A stretch of DNA of 64,000 bases from Pelagibius sp028280305 (GTDB lineage: Bacteria; Pseudomonadota; Alphaproteobacteria; Kiloniellales; Kiloniellaceae). The stretch is taken from assembly GCF_965233615.1 (NCBI RefSeq), contig NZ_OZ247495.1, one strand, 5' to 3'. Position 1 is the stretch's first letter; the number at the start of each line of letters is the position of its first letter. Below are positions 49,864-58,933 of this stretch, in pieces. The notes beneath the pieces are model-generated. The model had not been told where the DNA came from and did no database searches. It saw nothing but the letters and a program-made list of their open reading frames with translations. The position numbers were made by a program, and so were the translations under genes.

Positions 49864-52738
49864 CGCGTAGAGTCCGGGGGCTCTCGTCTCCAGGGGTTCG
49901 TTCTTGTGCGGGGGTGTCCCCGAGGTATCGTATGACGCGTTCGCACTCGGCAATCACCATTGCCGTGTCCTCTGCGGTCGTCTCGCCGCTTTCGGCCGCT
50001 GCCGGACCGTGGAGCCGCCGCACCGCTTCGGCGAGACTCTCGGCGCCGAAAGTCTCGCTTATGCTTTTCAGTATATGACAGGCACGGCCGACGGCGTCGA
50101 AGTCGCCCGCCGCCCTGGCCTTCGCAAGCGCATCGCACTGGGCACCGACGTCGGCAAGAAACTGATCCAGCATCCTCTTTCTCATCTCGGCCGTCTGGGA
50201 CAACAGCAGGGCATCGAGCACGCTGCGGTCGAAGGGGTCGGCTTCATCCAGCGTGTTGCTGCCCAACGGCAGGGATCCAGCGATCTGCTGCAGGCAACTC
50301 ACCAGCTCGCTGCGGGCAACCGGCTTCGTAATGACATGGTCCATGCCTGCCGCAAGGAAGCGTTCGCGATCTTCGGGCAGGGCATAGGCGGTCAGGGCGA
50401 CGATGACAAGGGTGCCGGCGGGCGGCGGCATCTGCCTTATCTTCTCAGTCGCGTGAATGCCATCCACCTCGGGCATCGAGATATCCATAAGGACTACATC
50501 GTAGCTGTGTCTGCGGACCGCTTCGATCGCTTCCTGACCGTTGGCGGCAATGTCGACCACGCAATCCATCCCTTCCAGCATCATGGTGGTGACAAGCTGA
50601 TTGGTAACGTTGTCCTCCGCCAGAAGCACCCGCAGGGGGCGCACCAACGTGGTGTCGAGACCTTCCTCGTCATCGTCCTTCGGCACGGCAGCCCGGTCGG
50701 CAATTGTCATGGGTACGGTGAACCAGAAAGTGCTGCCGGTGCCCTTGGAGCTCTCGCAGCCGATACTGCCGTCCATCGCTTCAACAATCGCCTTGCTGAT
50801 CGCAAGACCCAAGCCGGTCCCGCCGAGTTGACCGGCGGCGCCCGGGTCGAGGGTGGTGAATTCAGAGAAGATCAGTTCCCTTTTGTCGTCGTCCACGCCA
50901 GTCCCGGTGTCGGCGACCGAGAAAGTCAGATCTACGGTGTCATGGTCAATCGGGTTTGACGCGATCGAAAGAACGATCGACCCGGTCTCGGTGAACTTGA
51001 CCGCGTTCGAAGCGAGGTTCAGCAGAACTTGGCCGAGACGTCCCTGATCGCCGACACAGGCTTCGGGAACCGACTCGCCGATCTGCGTCGACAAGGTCAG
51101 ATTTTTCTGCTCAGCCAGGGGTGTGATCAAACTGCGAACGTTACTTACAACATTTTCCACGAGGTAAACTTCCCGATCGAAGACCATGTGGCCGGACTCG
51201 AGTTTGGAGAAGTCAAGAATGTCGTTGATGATCGCGAGCAGAGACCGGCCGGATTGCCGCGCCGTTTTGATCAAGTCAAGCTGACCTGCGTCCATTCGGG
51301 AGTCGTGCAGGAGGTTGAGGATGCCGAGAACACCGTTCAACGGAGTGCGAATTTCATGGCTCATCATGGCCAGGAACTTTGCCTTGGCGAGACCGGCAAC
51401 CTCGGCACGTTCCTTGGCTTCGACAAGAGTTTTAGCGTCCTCCTTTTCAGCCGTGATGTCGCGGACATAGCCGATGAAAATCGGCCCCTCCGGACCGGCC
51501 GCCTCCTGGATCGCCAACTCGACCAGGATCTCTTCACCGCCGGAGCGTTGGGCCTCGATCTCAATCTTCTGACCGATGACCGGCCCGACTCCCGTCTCAA
51601 TGAAGGTCTTCATGCCCTGGCGGTGGGCAGCCCGATATCGATCGGGCATGATGACTTCTTCCATCATGGACCCTACCGCTTCACTCCGGCTGTATCCGAA
51701 TATGACCTCGGCGGCAGGGTTGAACTCCAGGATCACCCCGTGATGATCGATGATGATGATGGCATCGAGCGCGGCGTTCACCGTACGCGCCAGAAGCTCC
51801 TGCGAACGCCGCAGTGCCTCCTCGCGCTCTTTCAGCGCGGTGATATCGACACGAAAGCCGACGGTCTGACCGCTTTCGGTGCGCCGTTCGATGATGCGCA
51901 ACCAACGTCCGTCATCCAGCTTCTGCTCAATCCCCGATCCGGGGTTGCGGTGCGCCTCCATGCGCGCGGCAATCCAGGCTTCCAGATCCGCTTCGGCTTC
52001 GACGTATTGGCCGTTCTCTGCGCCGAATCGAATGATCTCTTCGAAGGTCACGCCCGGCTCGATGAGCTCGGCGCTGGTTTTGTAGATCTCCTTGTAACGG
52101 GAGTTGCAGATCACCAGCCTGTCGTTGGCGTCGTAGAGAACGAAGCCGTCCGGCAGGGCTTCGATCGCCTCGCCGAGCCTCGATTCCGCCTCGCGGGCCT
52201 TGCGCTCGACTTTCCGCCGGGCCGTGATGTCGCGCATGATGCCCGTGAACATGCGCTTGTCGCCGGCGAGAAACTCGCTGATTGAAAGTTCCAGCGGAAA
52301 GATCGCGCCGTCGGCCCTTCGCCCCAGCACTTCCCGCCCGGCACCGATGATCCGCGACTGACCGGTCTCCAGGTAATCGAGGATATGCCAGTCGTGCTTT
52401 TCGGCATCCGGCACCTGCATGAGCAGCGAGGCGTTGCGGCCCAGCAACTGCTCGCCGGGATAGCCGAACATCCTTTGGACCGCCGGATTGACGGACTCGA
52501 TGACGCCCGTTTCGTCGATGGTTATGATCGCGTCGACCGTGTTCTCAAGGATCGTCCGGATCCTGGCTTCGCTTTCCTCGGCACGGCGCCGGACCTTTTC
52601 TGTCTCGGCAATGTCGCGTCGATTGCGGCGCAGCAGCAGCACCAGCAGGAGGACGCCGGCAAGCGCAACAAGGCTCACGAAGATGGCGACCGGCGCCGCC
52701 TCGGCGAGCGCTGAGATCGCTGCGGCGGCAAACGGCAT
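49856..52738 (-). CDS. Hybrid sensor histidine kinase (3 PAS, HisKA, HATPase, REC, HPt)
   Basis: 960 residues. One transmembrane helix near 15-37. PAS domains at about 50-175, 180-300 and 310-435. HisKA with MMSHEIRTPLNG, HATPase with LNLASNAVKFTETG and GTGLGLAISKA. A receiver domain follows (LLAEDNVTNQ, VVLMDISMPEVDG), then an HPt domain with ACHILKSISETFGA. All phosphorelay steps are on one chain, feeding the adjoining NtrC-type regulator. Intracellular PAS domains suggest redox or metabolite sensing. Confidence 0.93.
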   Translation of the reverse strand: MPFAAAAISALAEAAPVAIFVSLVALAGVLLLVLLLRRNRRDIAETEKVRRRAEESEARIRTILENTVDAIITIDETGVIESVNPAVQRMFGYPGEQLLGRNASLLMQVPDAEKHDWHILDYLETGQSRIIGAGREVLGRRADGAIFPLELSISEFLAGDKRMFTGIMRDITARRKVERKAREAESRLGEAIEALPDGFVLYDANDRLVICNSRYKEIYKTSAELIEPGVTFEEIIRFGAENGQYVEAEADLEAWIAARMEAHRNPGSGIEQKLDDGRWLRIIERRTESGQTVGFRVDITALKEREEALRRSQELLARTVNAALDAIIIIDHHGVILEFNPAAEVIFGYSRSEAVGSMMEEVIMPDRYRAAHRQGMKTFIETGVGPVIGQKIEIEAQRSGGEEILVELAIQEAAGPEGPIFIGYVRDITAEKEDAKTLVEAKERAEVAGLAKAKFLAMMSHEIRTPLNGVLGILNLLHDSRMDAGQLDLIKTARQSGRSLLAIINDILDFSKLESGHMVFDREVYLVENVVSNVRSLITPLAEQKNLTLSTQIGESVPEACVGDQGRLGQVLLNLASNAVKFTETGSIVLSIASNPIDHDTVDLTFSVADTGTGVDDDKRELIFSEFTTLDPGAAGQLGGTGLGLAISKAIVEAMDGSIGCESSKGTGSTFWFTVPMTIADRAAVPKDDDEEGLDTTLVRPLRVLLAEDNVTNQLVTTMMLEGMDCVVDIAANGQEAIEAVRRHSYDVVLMDISMPEVDGIHATEKIRQMPPPAGTLVIVALTAYALPEDRERFLAAGMDHVITKPVARSELVSCLQQIAGSLPLGSNTLDEADPFDRSVLDALLLSQTAEMRKRMLDQFLADVGAQCDALAKARAAGDFDAVGRACHILKSISETFGAESLAEAVRRLHGPAAAESGETTAEDTAMVIAECERVIRYLGDTPAQERTPGDESPRTLRDA

Positions 52739-53056
52739 CAGCAGGCGTTCCTGCCGATAGCGAAAGCCCCTTCGGCGCGCGCAACTGACAGGGGCGCCGG
52801 GCTCCTTTTGGCTGTCATCTCCACCTGCCCATTAAGGATCCACTCTTCAACCTAGTCTTTCTTACGTTATTAACCCGTTTAGATTGGTTAATGAAGCAAA
52901 TCCGGAGGCACGGTCAAACGTAGCGACCCCACCTTCCTCGGTATCGGCGGAACCGGCGATGATGTGCCAGCAGGTGATCTCTGATCGATCGACCTTGGAT
53001 ACGGAAACAATACTGGAACCGGCTCCAGCAAAGCCAGGGCGAGACAAGCCGAGGCG
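52739..53056. other. Intergenic region upstream of the hybrid kinase
   Basis: 318 bp without a supported gene. It contains attaacc/ggttaat inverted arms at 52869-52892, a possible regulator site or promoter part for the kinase operon. A TTG-started frame of 61 codons on the minus strand (52862-53047) is not convincing. Confidence 0.4.
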
Positions 53057-53293
53057 TCAGTTCATTGATAGGCGCCGCAGGCCCTTTGCCAAGTGGCGTG
53101 CCAAGCGGGTATCGCTGCCATCGACAGCGGCACCCTCTTCTATCATCTGCGCTACTTCAGCCGCCATCTCAGCTGCATCTGCGTATGACTCGATCGGCCA
53201 TTCACACATGGCGCGCCGCAGAATACCAAGCGCCTCGACAGCCTCTTCCGGCCAACCTTGGTCAGGATCGAAGTCAAAGTTTGCCTTCACCAT
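53057..53293 (-). CDS. Small hypothetical protein of the prophage remnant
   Basis: 78 residues, acidic N-terminal half and basic C-terminus (RLARHLAKGLRRLSMN). Contains an Ala-rich helix (YADAAEMAAEVAQMIEEGAAV). Last gene in the minus-strand series behind the integrase. No family recognised. Confidence 0.5.
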   Translation of the reverse strand: MVKANFDFDPDQGWPEEAVEALGILRRAMCEWPIESYADAAEMAAEVAQMIEEGAAVDGSDTRLARHLAKGLRRLSMN

Positions 53294-53335
53294 TTCGATG
53301 CAGGGTGACGTCCCATATTAGCCTCCTTTCTTAGA

Positions 53336-53626
53336 TCAGCGGGTGCGGTCCGCGATGATGCTCAGGCCCGTCCTGACGATTATCTCAGCAGCGCGCTTGT
53401 TGATGCCGAGCTCGTCGCGGATCTTGCGGGCGGCCGTAGCCGTAGTCAGGCCTTCGGCAGACGCCTGAGAGATGATCGCCTGTACCGCCGCCTTGGTGTC
53501 GGTATCCATCTTGCCCAGCAAGGGCGCCAACACCGGGTGTCCGGTCACACTGGTCCGGGCCGCTGCCAAGTGGCTGGCGGTAGTGCGCTTGCTGATGAAG
53601 TCGACGGTGATGATCATGTTTGCCAT
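53336..53626 (-). CDS. Head-morphogenesis-like protein fragment
   Basis: 96 residues from the ATG at 53626. The C-terminal stretch TTATAARKIRDELGINKRAAEIIVRTGLS resembles the end of SPP1 gp7/Mu F-type phage head proteins, where a short helical repeat precedes an RA..I.RTE motif. The catalytic-like remainder of that family is missing, so it may be a remnant or an orphan domain. Confidence 0.45.
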   Translation of the reverse strand: MANMIITVDFISKRTTASHLAAARTSVTGHPVLAPLLGKMDTDTKAAVQAIISQASAEGLTTATAARKIRDELGINKRAAEIIVRTGLSIIADRTR

Positions 53627-53678
53627 ACAATAAAGATAGGGTGCCCGCGCCCTGGAAACAATCAATAATATCAGATAC

Positions 53679-53927
53679 TTAATTATGATTTTCACTCATC
53701 ATTTCCGATGAGTTTGCCTCATAGTCCTCTGATACCCCGCGCTGCACGACTTCAATTGCGTCAAGCGTGTCAATGAACCTGCGGACCTGCTTTGCAAGCA
53801 CCGGGTCCTCCGGCAACAGTCCCCCAGGTTCGAGCGCAGCGAACAGAGCCTGGCCGACTCGTTGCGGATCCAGATCAACGCGCTCGAGTCGCTGAAGCCG
53901 TCGCAATCGGCTAGAGGTCATCGTCAT
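53679..53927 (-). CDS. Small hypothetical protein
   Basis: 82 residues with an opening MTMTSSRLRRLQRLERVD and helical middle (VLAKQVRRFIDTLDAIEVV). Its start overlaps the tail-assembly gene stop by 4 bp, so it belongs to the same transcript. No family recognised. Confidence 0.45.
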   Translation of the reverse strand: MTMTSSRLRRLQRLERVDLDPQRVGQALFAALEPGGLLPEDPVLAKQVRRFIDTLDAIEVVQRGVSEDYEANSSEMMSENHN

Positions 53928-54607
53928 ATCTGCTCTACTGCCAGACCACCGGAGATCACGACGCTGCCCACCAAAAACCGGCCAAAGACCAGCGGTCGAA
54001 TGCCGCCCTGCTCGGTGGTATTGACAGGTCCGTTTGAAATGAAGCTCGGCCTTTGATCAGGCGCCTCGCGCTCCGAATAGTCTCCAGCGGATGGCTGCGG
54101 AGAGAGTAGTTGAGTGATGCCACCTAAGGCCAAGGCAGCACCGAATAGCGCGATGTTGCCGTAAGTGATGGCCGTGCCGAACACAGGGAGGATGAAAGCC
54201 GGCGCAGCCAGTCCAGTGGCCGCGGCGGACCCGGCAGCAGCGCCACCAGCGGCTCCGGCCCCAGCCGCACTGGCACCACCAGTCGCCGGCGCCAATGCAA
54301 CTGCTGCAACCAGAATGATCGCGCCGAGGATCGCCTTGCCTATGCCACCTTCCTTTGCGCCGGCAGCGACCGGGATGATGTGCAGATCATTACTGCCGAG
54401 TGGCATGTGCAGCATCTCCGGCGGAAGGGGGAACCCAGTGTCTGGATCGCCGCGAACGACACGATAGTAGCCGTCAGCGATGTCGTGGCGGAAGCTCGGA
54501 AAGTTCGCTATGAGCAGCCTAACGGCAGCGTTCGGTGAGTCGACGGCCAATTGGAAGCAGTCACCGTACTTTTCCGCCAAGTGTCCGTACAGGTGGACGT
54601 TACGCAT
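53924..54607 (-). CDS. Lambda gpI-type tail assembly protein
   Basis: 227 residues. The opening MRNVHLYGHLAEKYGDCFQL and the segment VRLLIANFPSFRHDI are the recognition features of the lambda tail assembly protein I family. A very Ala/Gly-rich hydrophobic middle region follows, then a polar C-terminus (NTTEQGGIRPLVFGRFLVGS). In lambdoid phages it acts at the tail tip. Here it stands without tail-tip protein J or the tube genes, so this is a prophage remnant. Confidence 0.8.
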   Translation of the reverse strand: MRNVHLYGHLAEKYGDCFQLAVDSPNAAVRLLIANFPSFRHDIADGYYRVVRGDPDTGFPLPPEMLHMPLGSNDLHIIPVAAGAKEGGIGKAILGAIILVAAVALAPATGGASAAGAGAAGGAAAGSAAATGLAAPAFILPVFGTAITYGNIALFGAALALGGITQLLSPQPSAGDYSEREAPDQRPSFISNGPVNTTEQGGIRPLVFGRFLVGSVVISGGLAVEQI

Positions 54608-54742
54608 GTGGATCCTCCTTGGAGCCCGCTATGTGGTACGGGCTGTGGGGCGTGTTCGACCGGTTGAGCAGAAAGCCGCGTAACCTCAATACGCTATCGT
54701 CGTCATGTGGCGGAGATAGCCTCCGCCTGGGCGCTTTGATGG

Positions 54743-55162
54743 TCATCGGCCTGTCTCTGCTGCTGCTTCCAGGGCCGCGATGCGTCCCTCGAGGGCTGCC
54801 GTTTCATACGCAGCCCGCCAACGATCAATGAGACCTGAAAGCTCAGACCCTTCAGAAGCGGTAAGGATCCCGCTGGCCACCGCCGAGACGATGGCGGCAA
54901 TCGCCACTGGCGCGTCATCGGCACTCCGCAAATTGGGAAGGTCGATCGCAAGCAGTCTGCCCTTTGGAGCCGGGCAGACCGCCCGCATTATGGCGATACC
55001 AGCCTGGACGTCGCCGTCCTTCGCAGCTTTTACAAGGCTACTGACCACGGCTTTTGCCTCGCCGTCGAGCAACTTTTCGACGGCAAGCGTCGTTCGATTA
55101 CGGGCGCCTCGAGGGCGACCACCTGCCCCCTTTAGAAACCGTCCTTTCGCGTCTCGTTTCAT
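54743..55162 (-). CDS. DUF5681-like phage-associated protein
   Basis: 139 residues. It opens with the Gly/Arg-rich block GRFLKGAGGRPRGARNRTTLA typical of DUF5681 proteins encoded near terminase genes. A helical region follows (VEKLLDGEAKAVVSSLVKAAKDGD). A DNA-packaging accessory role is usual for the context, but no large terminase is present. Confidence 0.65.
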   Translation of the reverse strand: MKRDAKGRFLKGAGGRPRGARNRTTLAVEKLLDGEAKAVVSSLVKAAKDGDVQAGIAIMRAVCPAPKGRLLAIDLPNLRSADDAPVAIAAIVSAVASGILTASEGSELSGLIDRWRAAYETAALEGRIAALEAAAETGR

Positions 55163-55212
55163 TTATATCAGCCCCTAGATCAGCGCTATTTTGCGCCCAC
55201 CAATCAAGAACG

Positions 55213-55623
55213 TTAGATGAGCGCAGAGGATCGGCTTCGAGCGCTAGAGATCAATCCATCAAGCTGTCTCAGGCCGGTTTGAAGACGCTGACTCCGGCTA
55301 AAATCATTCTTTCCGATACTGACGCTCGCTTCCGCCAAAGCTTCGCGCCCAGCCAGGGCAGCCTCTATATCCACTCGTTCGAAGTCGTTGCCGAGCTTTC
55401 GAAGCTGACTCTTCTTGCCGGCCTCTGTCAGTTCACTGCTGGCTCTGGCAACTTCAGCTGCAGCTGAGAGTTTCACCATCTCTTCATACAACTGCACCAG
55501 GGCATATCCTGCCGAACGCACGGCAACGGAATCGTCGCCGACGGCCCACGTCGATAAGCCGGTTTTCTCGTCAATTGTGCCAAGGACAGCAGTGCGGCGG
55601 AGATGTTCGTCGGAGGCTGTCAT
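55213..55623 (-). CDS. Hypothetical protein
   Basis: 136 residues from the ATG at 55623 (AGGAGAATT upstream). All-helical appearance (YALVQLYEEMVKLSAAAEVA; EALAEASVSIGKNDF). No motif recognised. It lies between the Rep-like gene and the DUF5681 gene in the same direction. Confidence 0.5.
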   Translation of the reverse strand: MTASDEHLRRTAVLGTIDEKTGLSTWAVGDDSVAVRSAGYALVQLYEEMVKLSAAAEVARASSELTEAGKKSQLRKLGNDFERVDIEAALAGREALAEASVSIGKNDFSRSQRLQTGLRQLDGLISSARSRSSALI

Positions 55624-55651
55624 AGCAATTCTCCTAATTGGAAGTGTGAAA

Positions 55652-56554
55652 CTACCGCTCTGCATCAGCTGCGAGGCGGCGGAGGGCGGATTTGACGTGA
55701 GCATCGGCAGCAATTCTCGCGAACTGTTGGTTGGTAAGGACAACTCTCTTTTTGCCCAATCGCCAGTTCCTGAAACGGTCATCCTTGATACCCAACGCGC
55801 GGCACACAGAAGCCTGCCAGCCGGAGTAGGCGGTTTCGTCGCAGACTAAGTTGCAGGCACTCTTGAGATCGTCTTCGCTAAATCCCTGGCGTTCAAACCA
55901 ATTGAAGGGGACCACTTCGGACAACGCGTCGACGGTACCAGTGACCTGTGTCCCTTCTTCCCGGGGTTTTTCTCGGTGTTTGTCCTGAGGTTTAGTGCCA
56001 GAGGAATCAGGGTATCCCCTATGCCGAAAATCGGACTGTCCCTCATCAGAAAGCCGGATAGTCAGAGGAGTATTTTCGGACTGTCCGTTTTTGCCGTGAC
56101 GGTTCGAATTCTTCGTGACTGTCCGTTTTTTTGCAGAGGGTGGGACCGGCAGGAAATCGACCGCATCCGGATCAGCTCCCGGAACTGCGGAAACCTCCAT
56201 GAACGCGCGCGCAAGATCCCACCTCCAGAGAAACTCGGCTGGTGCTTGCCCGGCCGTTTGGGGTCGGACAATCTCGCATAGGCCGCTGGCTTCCAGATCC
56301 TTTAAGGCTCGGGTATATCCATCGCGGCTCAGCCCGGCTTCGCGACCCAAGTGGCGGTACCCCCATTGGCACTTCCCAGTCAGCCCATTGGCACGCCAGC
56401 AAGCGGCAATCCCGACCTTCAGCCCGCCAGCTGTGAGGTTTGCAGCCAGCAGCAAGCGGTTCATCGCGAAACGAATGTTGCGCGGCGCCACCCAGTTCGC
56501 CATGTTCGGCGTGCCGCCTTGGTTGAAGCGCTCTGAGCCATCCTTCAGCGACAT
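55652..56554 (-). CDS. Winged-helix replication-type protein
   Basis: 300 residues. A winged HTH near 65-115 (YRHLGREAGLSRDGYTRALKDL) is followed by a Pro/Lys/Asn-rich linker (about 135-210) and a C-terminal helical domain. This resembles replication initiator-like proteins encoded after AlpA in small integrative elements. It starts 7 bp after the AlpA stop. Confidence 0.6.
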   Translation of the reverse strand: MSLKDGSERFNQGGTPNMANWVAPRNIRFAMNRLLLAANLTAGGLKVGIAACWRANGLTGKCQWGYRHLGREAGLSRDGYTRALKDLEASGLCEIVRPQTAGQAPAEFLWRWDLARAFMEVSAVPGADPDAVDFLPVPPSAKKRTVTKNSNRHGKNGQSENTPLTIRLSDEGQSDFRHRGYPDSSGTKPQDKHREKPREEGTQVTGTVDALSEVVPFNWFERQGFSEDDLKSACNLVCDETAYSGWQASVCRALGIKDDRFRNWRLGKKRVVLTNQQFARIAADAHVKSALRRLAADAER

Positions 56555-56560
56555 TGGGAT

Positions 56561-56761
56561 CTACTCAGCTGCCGTTGTGGCACCTACCGCGGCAAGGCGG
56601 CGCACCGACTCGACAGTCACGAGCGTGCGTCCGCCAATCTTGCGGCGCTCGAGTCGACCGAGAGCGAGGAGCTTCCAGGCTGTAGATCTGCCAACGCCAA
56701 GCGCGCGCCCAGCGTCATCGACAGGGATGAGAAGAGGTTCGATTCTTTGAGGGGTGGTCAT
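56561..56761 (-). CDS. AlpA/excisionase-type HTH protein of element 2
   Basis: 66 residues from the ATG at 56761 (GGAG upstream). LLIPVDDAGRALGVGRSTAWKLLALGRL followed by RKIGGRTLVTVESV is the MerR-like excisionase pattern. Lies just downstream of the integrase gene. Likely directs excision and activates the Rep gene. Confidence 0.78.
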   Translation of the reverse strand: MTTPQRIEPLLIPVDDAGRALGVGRSTAWKLLALGRLERRKIGGRTLVTVESVRRLAAVGATTAAE

Positions 56762-56968
56762 TGTGGGCGTCTCCAGAAATGCCGCCCACACAAAAAAGGG
56801 TCGGGCGACGCATAGTTGCGATCGCATCCGACCCCCCGGGTCTCAGCTCACCGAGCTGCCCCCTAGCTCAATTCATGCCACCGGCGTGAACCGAGTGTCG
56901 GGGGTGATGACATGCGATAAATAACATTCTCCGGATGATTGTCCAGCTTTATCCTACATGAGCTAACC

Positions 56969-58186
56969 TCATGCAGAGCGATGCCTCTTCGACATAGAAA
57001 CAACATTGCCCTTGTCACCAGCAATGTAAGAGGCCCAAGCGTCCATCAACTTGCGCCGCTTCTCGAAGAGATCGCCTCGCTGGTAGGCTGCCTCGGTCTT
57101 GTTGCCCAGCTTATGGGCCAGCGCTTTCTCCGCGACCTCGCGTTGAAAGCCAGTTGCCTCAGCTACCCAATCTCGAAAGCTCGATCTGAAACCATGCATC
57201 GTGATGTCTAGTCCGGCCCTGCGCAGAGGCTGGGTTAAAGTCATATCTGAGAACGGTCGGCCTGGCCTGCCTTCGAAAATCAGAGCATCATCGTCCAGCC
57301 GACGACGCAGCTCCTGCATGCGCTTCAGAATCTCAATCGCGCGGTCACAAAGCGGCACGCGATGAGCGCGCTTCGCCTTCATGCGTTCGGCCGAGATGTT
57401 CCAGACCCGCCCATCAAAATCAACCTCACACCACTTGGCACCGCGTGACTCGCCTGAGCGCGCCGCGGTGAGGATCGTGAACTCCATCAGCAACAGAACC
57501 GGTTCGCCGCTCTTGAGGGTCTCTTTCATTCCGCTCACAAAAGCCGGCACCTTCTCCCAGTCAAGTGCTGGCAAATGCTTTTCTTCTTCTTTTGGGTGCT
57601 CGCCGAGATCACGCGCGATAGACCGGCTGTTGGGCACATCGGTACGTCGCCACCTCCTTACATGCGCGATGTCAAGCACAATGCAAATCCGCTGAAGTGT
57701 TCGCCGCGCCGTTTCCGGCTTAACAAACCAGATGTTCTTAAGCGCTGCGGAGATTAGTGCCGCATCAATCTCATCGACAGACAAGCTGCCGAGGCGTGGG
57801 AAGACATAGGTTTCGAGGGTGGTAATCCACTGTTTGGCGTGTTTTTTGTTCTGCCACTTCCGAGGATTTTCCTTGAACTCCTTGTGCACTGCACGGGCGG
57901 CTTCCTCGAAGGTGCGAACCCTCTGCCTCTCCCGCCGACGCTCGGCCACCGGATCGACACCAGCCCGGATCTTCTTGCGCATCTCGTCGCGCTGGTCGCG
58001 AGCGTCAGCAAGCGAAACGTCAGAAAGGCTGCCGAGGCCGATGTCGCGGCGGCGGCCCTTGAACTGAACCCGGAGAATCCAGCGCTTGGCGCCGTGCTTG
58101 TCGATGAGCAGCATGAGACCACCGCCGTCAGAATATCGGCCAGGTTCCTTGAGGGTCTGGACCCTCCTTGCTGTCAGCTTTGCCAT
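56969..58186 (-). CDS. P4-type tyrosine integrase of element 2
   Basis: 405 residues from the ATG at 58186; an ATG at 58216 would add ten. N-terminal DUF4102 region (RYSDGGGLMLLIDKHGAKRW). Catalytic Arg in ILTAARSGESRGAK, HGFRSSFRDWVAE box, and ALAHKLGNKTEAAYQRGDL with the nucleophile Tyr. Starts about 170 bp from attachment copy C. It shares motif wording with the integrase at 30843, though it is not identical to it. Confidence 0.93.
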   Translation of the reverse strand: MAKLTARRVQTLKEPGRYSDGGGLMLLIDKHGAKRWILRVQFKGRRRDIGLGSLSDVSLADARDQRDEMRKKIRAGVDPVAERRRERQRVRTFEEAARAVHKEFKENPRKWQNKKHAKQWITTLETYVFPRLGSLSVDEIDAALISAALKNIWFVKPETARRTLQRICIVLDIAHVRRWRRTDVPNSRSIARDLGEHPKEEEKHLPALDWEKVPAFVSGMKETLKSGEPVLLLMEFTILTAARSGESRGAKWCEVDFDGRVWNISAERMKAKRAHRVPLCDRAIEILKRMQELRRRLDDDALIFEGRPGRPFSDMTLTQPLRRAGLDITMHGFRSSFRDWVAEATGFQREVAEKALAHKLGNKTEAAYQRGDLFEKRRKLMDAWASYIAGDKGNVVSMSKRHRSA

Positions 58187-58216
58187 ACCCGGACCAGCCT
58201 CCCTCGCAGTCTTCAT

Positions 58217-58236
58217 CCCACATTCCGTCCCACACT
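58217..58236. repeat. Candidate arm site, right end of element 2
   Basis: cccacattccgtcccacact, 17/20 match to 32341-32360 in the same orientation. Lies just upstream of the integrase start and 119 bp from att copy C. Confidence 0.5.
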
Positions 58237-58351
58237 TTTACACGGACTGTGGTATTCGGCCATAGACTACTGTAGACGAAATCTGGATATAACATTATGA
58301 GAAAACTTCATAATTTAGACCGAAGTGAATTCTCGCGGACTACAGTTATGC

Positions 58352-58368
58352 GGATGTCGGGTCCGCCA
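58352..58368. repeat. Attachment site copy C (right end)
   Basis: ggatgtcgggtccgcca followed by atctcccg. Shares the 14-base tRNA 3' end with copies A and B, and marks the boundary with the chromosome. Confidence 0.82.
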
Positions 58369-58456
58369 ATCTCCCGAAAATGATCTTGCGAGAGTTGCCT
58401 CGCCGGGGCGGTCGGGCCGATGCCGATTTCACAAACGACCGGTCACTGGGCGCCGG

Positions 58457-58933
58457 TCACTCCGTTGAGGCCGGGGGCGGAAAGCGCCACGCCAAGACCA
58501 GCCCGGTTGCGAGCAAAAACACATAAGGCGTGATGACGTTGGGTTGGAAAGCCACCCCAAGCCAATGCCCGACGCCTGTCCAAAATCCGCCCAGTGTTTC
58601 GAACCAACTGGTGTAGATCTGGAGCGGCTTAAGGTCGGTACATCCGTCGCTCAGGCATTTCTCTATGTCCTTGGTCCGTTCCCCATGGAGATGTTGAGAG
58701 AGTTTCCAGAAACTCTCCGTCAGCCAGAATGGGATGGCCGATAACCCGGCAACAGCGACACCAACCCGGCCGGCCGAGGATACCGGTTTTGTATAGGCGG
58801 CGATGAGCGCAGCAATCCCGAACGTCACGCTCCAACTCTTGAACTCGATAACCTGCTTGTTGAAATCCTCTATGGTTTGCTGAAGGAACAGATATTCCTT
58901 GAGGATGCAGTTGGCCTCAACGCAATCGATCAT
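58457..58933 (-). CDS. Hypothetical membrane protein
   Basis: 158 residues from the ATG at 58933. Two or three hydrophobic segments (WSVTFGIAALIAAYT, VGVAVAGLSAIPFWLTESF, VITPYVFLLATGLVLAW) and a soluble loop with Cys residues (IEKCLSDGCTDL). No family recognised. It is the first gene right of the attachment site on the backbone. Confidence 0.55.
   Translation of the reverse strand: MIDCVEANCILKEYLFLQQTIEDFNKQVIEFKSWSVTFGIAALIAAYTKPVSSAGRVGVAVAGLSAIPFWLTESFWKLSQHLHGERTKDIEKCLSDGCTDLKPLQIYTSWFETLGGFWTGVGHWLGVAFQPNVITPYVFLLATGLVLAWRFPPPASTE

Larger units (their letters stand above)
32283..58368. mobile_element. Integrative element 2 carrying the alginate-type cluster (about 26 kb)
   Basis: Lies between attachment copies B and C. 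Its own P4-type integrase is next to copy C, with AlpA and Rep genes next to that. A 20-base motif found near the left end (32341) recurs near the right end (58217) with 17 of 20 matches. The cargo is the exopolysaccharide cluster, its two-component system, an RTX protein and prophage-remnant genes. Cargo GC resembles the host backbone, so the donor was probably a related high-GC bacterium. Confidence 0.72.

Noticed and set aside
52862..53047. TTG-started 61-codon frame near the kinase promoter
   Set aside because: Weak start and ribosome site, no recognisable motif; kept only as a remote possibility.
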